A stretch of DNA of 64,000 bases from Chitinophagales bacterium (GTDB lineage Bacteria; Bacteroidota; Bacteroidia; Chitinophagales; Saprospiraceae), in assembly GCA_017303475.1 (NCBI GenBank), contig JAFLBO010000015.1, positions 62,001 through 126,000 on the forward strand. Reading direction: 5' to 3'. Every line of letters begins with the position of its first letter. Positions within the stretch are counted from its first letter, which is position 1. Positions 58,516 through 64,000 of this stretch are shown piece by piece. A model generated the notes under the pieces. That model was not told the DNA's origin. It searched no databases and saw only the letters and a list, made by a program, of their open reading frames with translations. The translations under genes and the position numbers were made by a program.

Positions 58516-60009
58516 ATGAAAAATTTGACCAGCCTTCGTACGCTCGGCGAACTGAAAAAAAGCGGTTACAAGCCGCAATCTGTAAAAGACGAGCTGCGCA
58601 ACAACCTTCTGCAAAAAATCCAACAAAAAGCCGTTGTATTCCCGGGCATTTATGGCTTTGACGACACAGTACTGCCTGATGTAGAACGCGCCATCCTGAG
58701 TCGGCACAACATCCTGCTGCTGGGCTTGCGCGGACAGGCTAAAACACGTATTGCCCGGATGCTGGTGCATTTGCTGGACGAACACATACCCATTGTAGCC
58801 GGCAGCGAACTCAACGACGACCCGCTGGCGCCGATTAGTCGCTGGGCCAAAGATTTGATTGACGAAAAAGGCGACGATACACCCATTGAATGGCTGCATC
58901 GCGATGAACGCTATATTGAAAAATTGGCTACACCGGATGTGAGCATTGCTGATTTGGTGGGTGATGTGGACCCCATCAAGGCGGCCAATTTGCGCTTGCC
59001 TTATTCAGATGAACGGGTAATCCACTTTGGATTGATCCCGCGCGCGCACCGGTGTTTGTTTGTCATCAATGAGTTGCCAGACCTTCAGGCGCGTATTCAG
59101 GTGTCTTTGTTTAATGTGCTGCAGGAAGGCGATATGCAGATAAGGGGTTTCAAACTCCGTTTGCCGCTGGATGTGGAATTTGTTTTTACCGCTAACCCGG
59201 AAGATTACACCAACCGCGGCAGTATCATCACGCCGTTGAAAGACCGTATAGAGAGCCAGATTACCACGCACTACCCCACCGAGATCGAAATTGGCAGAAA
59301 AATCACCGAGCAGGAAGCCCGGGTGAGCGCGGAGCAGCGTGAGCGTATTTATGTACCTGATGTACTGAAAGACCTGGTAGAACAGGTGGCGTTTGCGGCC
59401 CGCGATTCGGAGTATGTGGATAAAAAGAGCGGTGTGAGTGCACGCTTAACCATTGCCGCCTTTGAAAACCTGTATTCTGCTGCCGAGCGCCGGATGCTGC
59501 GCAACGGAGAAAAACAAACCACGGCCAGGATTACCGACTTCTGGGGTGTCATTCCGGCCATTACCGGCAAGGTGGAAATGGTTTATGAGGGTGAGCAGGA
59601 GGGCCCGCACGCTGTGGCCCTGCACCTGATCGGGCAAGCGGTTAAAAAAGTGTTTTTGCAATATTTCCCCAATCCCAACAAGTTGAAAAAAGGTCAGGAG
59701 CGCGATCCGTACGGCGTACTTAAATCCTGGTTCTCAGGGGGCAACATCGTTGATCTGCTCACTGAGATCAGCGATAAAGAGTACAAAAAAGAGCTTGATC
59801 AGGTAGCCGGGCTCAAGGCATTGACTGAAACGGCCAAAATACCCGCCAAAGACTTGTACACCTTTATGGAGCTGGCGCTTCATGGACTGGCTGAATTTGA
59901 TGTACTGAGCAAAAGTTTTGTACAAACCAAGTGGGTATTCAAAGACCACCTTACCGGCGCTATGGGCGACGATGAAGGTGCGGATGACTTGCGTGACCTC
60001 TTTAATTAG
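58516..60009 (+). CDS. MoxR/ChlI-like AAA ATPase with altered Walker motifs
   Basis: The protein has 497 aa from the ATG at 58516. Walker A reads LLLGLRGQAKTR (GxxGxxKT) and the Walker B region RCLFVINELPDL, with Asn in place of the usual first Asp. EFVFTANPEDYTNRGSIITPLKDRIESQI contains the sensor and arginine-finger region of magnesium-chelatase-type ATPases. A helical C-terminal half follows (KKGQERDPYGVLKSWFSGGN, DLTE). These ATPases usually pair with a VWA protein, not seen here. Function unknown. Confidence 0.75.
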   Translation: MKNLTSLRTLGELKKSGYKPQSVKDELRNNLLQKIQQKAVVFPGIYGFDDTVLPDVERAILSRHNILLLGLRGQAKTRIARMLVHLLDEHIPIVAGSELNDDPLAPISRWAKDLIDEKGDDTPIEWLHRDERYIEKLATPDVSIADLVGDVDPIKAANLRLPYSDERVIHFGLIPRAHRCLFVINELPDLQARIQVSLFNVLQEGDMQIRGFKLRLPLDVEFVFTANPEDYTNRGSIITPLKDRIESQITTHYPTEIEIGRKITEQEARVSAEQRERIYVPDVLKDLVEQVAFAARDSEYVDKKSGVSARLTIAAFENLYSAAERRMLRNGEKQTTARITDFWGVIPAITGKVEMVYEGEQEGPHAVALHLIGQAVKKVFLQYFPNPNKLKKGQERDPYGVLKSWFSGGNIVDLLTEISDKEYKKELDQVAGLKALTETAKIPAKDLYTFMELALHGLAEFDVLSKSFVQTKWVFKDHLTGAMGDDEGADDLRDLFN

Positions 60010-60012
60010 AAG

Positions 60013-60064
60013 GCACAAAGCGGGTGTCTTCGTGTCTTTGCGCCTTCGCGTTTCAGCTTTGTGC
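60013..60064. repeat. GCACAAAGC inverted words after the ATPase gene
   Basis: GCACAAAGC and GCTTTGTGC flank TGTCTTCGTGTCTTTGCGCC-type words; same vocabulary as 61072-61110 and 63742-63789. Confidence 0.65.
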
Positions 60065-60128
60065 ATTCCCTATTAAACTTTTTTCTTTTCATGGAACTAC
60101 GGGATGCTTTACCGAGTTTTGCGTTTGA

Positions 60129-61076
60129 ATGCAAACAGGAACTGTAATTAAATCTACCGGCAGCTGGTATAGTATCAGACTGAACGACACCGGTGAAACA
60201 CTTCAATGCCGAATTGTAGGCAAATTCAGGCTCGATGACATCCCGCTCACCAACCCGGTGGCGGTAGGCGATCAGGTAGGGCTTGAACGGGAAGGTGATG
60301 GACAAGGATTAATCAAAAAAATCCTTCCCCGCCGGAACTATGTCATCCGGCAATCGCCTCGTAACAAGCACGAAATGCACCTGCTGGCAGCCAATATTGA
60401 TCAGGCGCTGCTAATTGTAACTGTGGTGAATCCCACCCTGAAACCCGGTTTCATTGACCGCTTTATCGTCATGATTGAGCGGGATGATATTCCGGTTACT
60501 ATTGTTTTTAATAAAGCCGATTTGTACGATGCTGAAGACATGGAACGCTTCGAAGAAATGCGGGCAGTGTATGAAAAAATAGGCTACCCGTGTTTACTGA
60601 CATCTGTACCCAATCAATTGGGATTGGATGCGCTCAGAGAAACCTTGAAAGGGAAAACCACACTGATCAGCGGACAATCCGGCGTTGGCAAAAGCACCCT
60701 GGTGAATGCCATTCAGCCTCAGTTGGAATTGCGCACCGGAGAAATCAGCGATTATTCCGGCAAGGGTCAGCACACCACCACCTTTGCAGAAATGTTCCCC
60801 TTGAGCTTTGGCGGAAACCTGATTGACACCCCAGGCATTAAACTATTGGGATTCAATAACAAAGACAAAACCAATATAGCCCACAGCTTCCGGGAGTTTT
60901 TCCAGCTATCGGAAAACTGCCGCTTTGGCGGAGCCTGTTTGCATCGTAATGAGCCTGGCTGCGCCGTGCATGAGGCACTGAAAAAAGGCGAGGTAAGCGA
61001 ATTGCGATATACCCACTATCTAACGCTGCTGGATGAAGTGGATGAGCAGAATTACTGGGAAAGAAAAAAAGTCTGA
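60129..61076 (+). CDS. rsgA: Ribosome small subunit-dependent GTPase A
   Basis: The protein has 315 aa. OB fold at residues 1-70, then a circularly permuted GTPase: VFNKADLYD (G4), LLTSVP, GQSGVGKSTLVNAI (G1), DTPGIKLLG (G3) and a C-terminal zinc knuckle (ENCRFGGACLHRNEPGCAV). It acts in late 30S maturation. The ATG at 60129 lies in a normal OB-fold start (MQTGTVIKSTGSWYSIRL). Confidence 0.96.
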   Translation: MQTGTVIKSTGSWYSIRLNDTGETLQCRIVGKFRLDDIPLTNPVAVGDQVGLEREGDGQGLIKKILPRRNYVIRQSPRNKHEMHLLAANIDQALLIVTVVNPTLKPGFIDRFIVMIERDDIPVTIVFNKADLYDAEDMERFEEMRAVYEKIGYPCLLTSVPNQLGLDALRETLKGKTTLISGQSGVGKSTLVNAIQPQLELRTGEISDYSGKGQHTTTFAEMFPLSFGGNLIDTPGIKLLGFNNKDKTNIAHSFREFFQLSENCRFGGACLHRNEPGCAVHEALKKGEVSELRYTHYLTLLDEVDEQNYWERKKV

Positions 61077-61110
61077 GCCTTTGTGTCTTTGCATCCTCCT
61101 TTGAGTCTTT
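61072..61110. repeat. CTTTGTGTCTTTGCATCC words after rsgA
   Basis: Pyrimidine-rich words starting within the stop codon of rsgA; same class as 60013-60064 and 63742-63789. Low repeat number. Confidence 0.45.
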
Positions 61111-61173
61111 TAATTTGAAAATTAATGGTTGAGCGCAAACCAATGAGCACTCTTAGCGTTCTTTGCAGAGAAA

Positions 61174-61812
61174 ATGACAGATCACGATTCCTTTATCCCT
61201 TTCCTGCGTGAACGGCTGACTGCTCCACTGCCTGGCAGAGAAGCGCAATACCGAATGGCTTTCGCCCATCGGGTGGAAGAGCTGCAAAAAAGATTGAACC
61301 CGCCGGATAACGCCAAGAAGGGCTGTGTACTGCTCTCGCTTTGGCAGCAGGACGGGCATTGGCATACAGCCCTTATCCGGCGCACGGAAAATCCACGCGA
61401 CCGGCACAGCGGGCAAATCAGTTTCCCGGGTGGCAGGCACGATGAAACCGACGAGAGTTTGCAGCACACCGCCCTGCGCGAAGCCCGGGAAGAAATAGGA
61501 ATTTTGCCAGAACAGGTAGAAATACTGGGACAACTCACGGAATTATACATCCCGGTGAGTAATTTTTCGGTTTATCCGTTTGTGGGACTACTGCATGAAG
61601 CACCCAACTTCCAGTTGCAGCCGGGAGAAGTGGAACAGGTGTTCTCCCCTACCCTCTCGCATTTCCAGGATCCTGCATCCAGGCAAACAGCCGATGTGAT
61701 GGTTGGCGGGCAGTTGCTGGTCCGTGAAGTGCCTTGTTTTATGGTGGAAGAGCGTGCTGTGTGGGGCGCTACCGCCATGATTATTTCTGAGTTTTTAGCC
61801 TTATTCGATTGA
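61174..61812 (+). CDS. NUDIX hydrolase, CoA-pyrophosphatase type
   Basis: The 212-aa protein has HSGQISFPGGRHDETDESLQ and TALREAREEIGI, which form the NUDIX box (GG...E, REAREEIG). The HSGQISFPGG prefix is typical of the NUDT7/NudL CoA-diphosphatase group. It probably cleaves CoA or its derivatives to 3',5'-ADP and phosphopantetheine. It is closely followed by pabB (21 bases). Confidence 0.88.
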   Translation: MTDHDSFIPFLRERLTAPLPGREAQYRMAFAHRVEELQKRLNPPDNAKKGCVLLSLWQQDGHWHTALIRRTENPRDRHSGQISFPGGRHDETDESLQHTALREAREEIGILPEQVEILGQLTELYIPVSNFSVYPFVGLLHEAPNFQLQPGEVEQVFSPTLSHFQDPASRQTADVMVGGQLLVREVPCFMVEERAVWGATAMIISEFLALFD

Positions 61813-61833
61813 GCTACTCTTCCCTTTGTACAA

Positions 61834-63129
61834 ATGCGTCAAAAGGCTGATTTCCCCGTTGAGGATCTGGTTTATTGGAAAAACCAGTTGCTGTATTGGG
61901 CTGCCAGCCACACGCATGCCGCGTATTTGGACAGTCACCAGCATGATTCGGCAGCATGGGAATGTTTGGTGGCAGTTGGTGTTCATGCCATACTGGAAGC
62001 GCCAGCCGGAGCAGCTTTTGACGCGCTTGGACGCATGCAGAAAGAATATCCGGATTGGCTATTTGGCTTTTTTTCCTACGATTTGAAAAATGAACTGGAG
62101 CAGCTGCATAGCCATCACCCGGATGGTGTAGGGCTACCCGATTTGGGCTTTTTTTGTCCGGAAACAGTGGTCAGTATCAAAAAAGCAGAAGGGCTTTACC
62201 AAATGGAAATTGCCTGTCTGAGTGGTACGCCTGAAGAAAAAGCCCAACAAATTGCAGCTGCCCTTCCTACTGCTGGCGAATCGTCTGAGCGGGTGACACT
62301 GCAAGCCAGGATACCGCGCGATATCTACTTGCAAACCGTGGAAGCCATCCGGCAGCATATTGCCGGTGGGGACATTTATGAAATGAATTTTTGTCAGGAA
62401 TTTTATGCGGAGAGCGTAACAATAAACCCGTTGGAGGTTTACCAGCGCCTGAAAGTGATAGGTAAGGCCCCGTTTTCCTGTTTTTTACGTTGGAACGACA
62501 GGTATTTGCTTTCTGCCAGCCCGGAGCGTTTTTTACGAAAAAACGGTCAAAAATTGCTGTCACAACCCATCAAGGGAACCCGGAAAAGAGGCGCCTCGGC
62601 AGCGGAAGACGAACAAATACGGGCAGAACTGGCGGCCAGTGAAAAAGACCGCTCCGAGAATGTGATGATTGTAGATCTGGTGCGGAACGATTTTTCCCGG
62701 AATTGCGTACCGGGAACCGTTGTGGTAGAGGAACTCTGTGGCATTCACACGTTTGCCACGGTGCATCAGATGATTTCCACGGTAAGCGGGCAGTTGCCTG
62801 ACGACAAGCCAGAAACCGCCTTGCGCGCCTTGAGGGATTGTTTCCCGATGGGAAGTATGACTGGCGCACCGAAGGTAATGGCCATGGAATTGATTGAGCA
62901 TTTTGAAAAAACGCGACGGGGCTTGTATTCCGGGGCAGTGGGCTACTTTAATCCGGAAGGTGATTTTGATTTTAATGTAGTGATTCGCAGCATTTTATAC
63001 CATGCAGGCACCGGTTATTGTTCTGCCCAGGTAGGCGGCGCTATTGTGTACGATTCTGATCCGGTGCAGGAATATGAGGAATGTTTAGTGAAGGTGGATG
63101 CAATGGTGAGGGCGTTGAAAGATAGTTAG
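61834..63129 (+). CDS. pabB: Aminodeoxychorismate synthase component I
   Basis: The 431-aa protein belongs to the chorismate-utilising family: SASPERFLRK, PIKGTRKRGASAAEDEQ, SEKDRSENVMIVDLVRNDFS, RDCFPMGSMTGAPK and GAVGYFNPEGDFDFNV. The Lys of PIKGT (about residue 248) is the one that forms a covalent intermediate in PabB; anthranilate synthase has Ala there. It turns chorismate into aminodeoxychorismate for folate, using ammonia from a PabA partner that is not in the window. Confidence 0.93.
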   Translation: MRQKADFPVEDLVYWKNQLLYWAASHTHAAYLDSHQHDSAAWECLVAVGVHAILEAPAGAAFDALGRMQKEYPDWLFGFFSYDLKNELEQLHSHHPDGVGLPDLGFFCPETVVSIKKAEGLYQMEIACLSGTPEEKAQQIAAALPTAGESSERVTLQARIPRDIYLQTVEAIRQHIAGGDIYEMNFCQEFYAESVTINPLEVYQRLKVIGKAPFSCFLRWNDRYLLSASPERFLRKNGQKLLSQPIKGTRKRGASAAEDEQIRAELAASEKDRSENVMIVDLVRNDFSRNCVPGTVVVEELCGIHTFATVHQMISTVSGQLPDDKPETALRALRDCFPMGSMTGAPKVMAMELIEHFEKTRRGLYSGAVGYFNPEGDFDFNVVIRSILYHAGTGYCSAQVGGAIVYDSDPVQEYEECLVKVDAMVRALKDS

Positions 63130-63280
63130 GTCATTTGGGAGGTCATTTAAAGGGTCATTGGGGAGGTCATTTGGGAGGTCATTTAATGGGTCATTTGGGA
63201 GGTCATTTGGGGGCCATTTGATGGTCATTTAGGTCATTTGGAGGTCATTTAAAGGGTCATTGGGGAGGTCATTTCCACGC
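63127..63280. repeat. GGTCATTTGGGA tandem array after pabB
   Basis: About a dozen words of the form GGTCATTTGGGA, GGTCATTTAAAG or GGTCATTGGGGA begin in the pabB stop codon and fill the gap before arsR. G-rich and C-poor in pabB sense. Confidence 0.9.
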
Positions 63281-63302
63281 ACCGCACCCTTTCATCGTTT
63301 TT

Positions 63303-63360
63303 TTACGATAAATTTTTCATCACCTATTGCAACTATCAAAATCCATCGTATCTTTGCGAT
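63303..63360 (+). promoter_or_regulatory. arsR promoter with overlapping operator-like half sites
   Basis: TATCTTTG (63349-63356) is the -7 box. ATCG-N8-CGAT (63345-63360) spans it, and TTACGAT (63303-63309) lies upstream. The same halves form the palindrome at 63724-63739. Confidence 0.5.
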
Positions 63361-63373
63361 GAATTTATTACAC

Positions 63374-63703
63374 ATGTCAACCAACAAAAAAGAAGCATTC
63401 ACGCAGGAAGAACAGGAATTGGCTGAATTGGCCAAGGCGCTGGCGCATCCGGCACGTATTGCTATTTTGAAAGAACTGGCCCGTAGAAACGTATGTATTT
63501 GCGGAGAAATCGTAGAAGTGTTGCCACTGGCACAAAGCACCGTTTCGCAGCACCTCAAAGAACTTCAACAGGCCGGACTCATCAAAGGCTCTGTAGATGG
63601 TGTAAAATCGTGCTACTGCATCAACTACGAGGCTTTTAAACGATTTGAAGGCATTTTGGAGAAGTTTTTCCGCATTACAGAAAACAGCCAGGGTTGCTGC
63701 TGA
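63374..63703 (+). CDS. arsR: ArsR/SmtB-family metal-responsive repressor
   Basis: The protein has 109 aa from the ATG at 63374; an ATG at 63359 lies before the likely transcription start. Winged HTH with LAHPARIAILKEL, NVCICGEIVEVLPLAQSTVSQHLKELQQAGLI. Cys41 and Cys43 (CIC) and the final CC suit As(III) or antimony binding. Next comes an ArsM-like gene, so an arsenic-response operon is likely. Confidence 0.93.
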   Translation: MSTNKKEAFTQEEQELAELAKALAHPARIAILKELARRNVCICGEIVEVLPLAQSTVSQHLKELQQAGLIKGSVDGVKSCYCINYEAFKRFEGILEKFFRITENSQGCC

Positions 63704-63723
63704 CTATTTTTTTGCCCAAAATG

Positions 63724-63739
63724 ATCGTAAACTTACGAT
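63724..63739. promoter_or_regulatory. ATCGTAA-AC-TTACGAT palindrome, candidate ArsR site
   Basis: A perfect 7-bp inverted repeat around two bases, 21 bases after the arsR stop, sharing ATCGTA/TACGAT with the arsR promoter sites. Confidence 0.45.
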
Positions 63740-63741
63740 GA

Positions 63742-63789
63742 AAAGACACGAAGCTGGAACGCAAAGGCGCTAAGGCACGAAGACGCAAA
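63742..63789. repeat. Purine-rich GACACGAAGACGCAAAG words after arsR
   Basis: Words such as GACACGAAGC, AACGCAAAGGCGC and GCACGAAGACGCAAAG; complement of the words at 60013-60064 and 61072-61110. Confidence 0.65.
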
Positions 63790-63911
63790 GAGGGTGTCTC
63801 AAAAGTAATTTTTACCGCAGAGACACAGAGACGCAGAGAAATTGAAAATCAATCATCTAAACCTCTGCGCCTCCGCGCCTCCGCGGTAAAAATCACTTTT
63901 GATACACCCTC
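63790..63911. repeat. Inverted repeat GAGGGTGT...AAAAGTAATTTTTACCGCAGAG
   Basis: The left arm (63790-63839) and right arm (63866-63911) complement each other with few mismatches: GAGGGTGT-TCAAAAGT-ATTTTTACCGC-GAG outside, CTCTGCG words inside, AATTGAAAATCAATC loop. Same family as 27328-27437 and 40827-40876. Confidence 0.92.
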
Positions 63912-63944
63912 CCAAACTCAAACACTCACAAACTCCCACACTCA
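63912..63944. repeat. AAACTCAAACACTCACA words before the arsM-like start
   Basis: G-free words CAAACTCAAACACTCACAAA and CTCCCACACTCATC ending three bases before the ATG at 63947; related to the 4305-4402 array (ACTCAAACACTCG). Confidence 0.7.
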
Positions 63945-63946
63945 TC

Positions 63947-64000
63947 ATGCATTCACCAGAACAAATTAAATCCGTTGTCCGGGAAAAATATTCCGAAATT
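63947..64000 (+). CDS. Start of a putative arsenite methyltransferase, cut by window end
   Basis: Eighteen codons are visible, MHSPEQIKSVVREKYSEI, which match the usual start of Bacteroidota ArsM proteins, and the gene follows arsR. The call rests on this short start and the neighbour; most of the gene is outside the window. Confidence 0.6.
   Translation, partial: MHSPEQIKSVVREKYSEI

Noticed and set aside
1..64000. tRNA, rRNA, transposases, integrases or phage genes
   Set aside because: Gaps were read for tRNA-like arms and reading frames for typical transposase or integrase motifs; none were convincing. A dedicated tRNA search could still find one that the eye missed.

Overview
The window looks like chromosomal DNA of a member of the Bacteroidota, most likely the Saprospiria. 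This is inferred from a fused SecD-SecF translocase, Bacteroidota-type promoter boxes (TAnnTTTG) in front of many genes, type IX secretion tail domains on two large surface proteins, no visible Shine-Dalgarno sequences, a SusB-like GH97 glucosidase, a bifunctional formiminotransferase-cyclodeaminase, and a carotenoid cluster of the saproxanthin/myxol kind. No rRNA, tRNA, insertion sequence, phage gene or CRISPR array is visible.

Layout. 1-6.2 kb: end of a TPR-HTH regulator, a membrane patatin phospholipase, NAD kinase, and two neighbouring proteins with related N-terminal effector-associated domains, one ending in a trypsin-like protease and the other in a TIR-like domain (a candidate conflict or defence module). 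6.3-21 kb: SecDF, an FG-GAP lipoprotein, small membrane proteins, an MFS transporter, a PagL-like lipid A deacylase, FTCD, a DUF3575 outer-membrane protein and LepA. 21-24.3 kb: a duplicated two-gene module of unknown secreted protein plus lipoprotein. 24.4-31.7 kb: a sodium/solute symporter, a polytopic membrane protein, a nitroreductase, CrcB, ribosomal proteins bL27 (with a fused helix-hairpin-helix tail) and bL21, and a hydrolase/outer-membrane pair. 32-42.6 kb: GH97, a Cys-rich lipoprotein, a CNNM/CorC-type protein, a P-loop protein, LpxD, an RNA m5C methyltransferase, DinB, a dienelactone hydrolase and a LytTR/LytS two-component system. 42.7-46.9 kb: two T9SS-exported proteins. 47-52.9 kb: carotenoid desaturase, CruF, lycopene cyclase, CrtA, an unknown protein and a sterol-desaturase-family hydroxylase. 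52.8-54.4 kb: an XRE regulator with a C11 tract, divergent from a lipoprotein gene broken by an amber codon, then a gene fragment. 54.6-64 kb: ribosomal protein bS1, YihY, a CYTH protein, a MoxR/ChlI-like ATPase, RsgA, a CoA-type NUDIX hydrolase, PabB, ArsR and the start of an ArsM-like gene.

The most unusual feature is in the gaps between genes. Many hold short locus-specific word arrays or long, near-perfect inverted repeats that follow a strand rule. Read in the sense of the adjacent gene, the array after a stop codon is G/purine-rich and C-poor, and the array just before a start codon is the C/pyrimidine-rich, G-poor complement. In several cases the array runs right up to the start codon. 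Some words recur at several distant loci (GAATGAGTG, ACGGTGGACGG, AAACACTC, the TTTTTACCGCAGAG family). They look like a dispersed gene-border element rather than simple slippage repeats.
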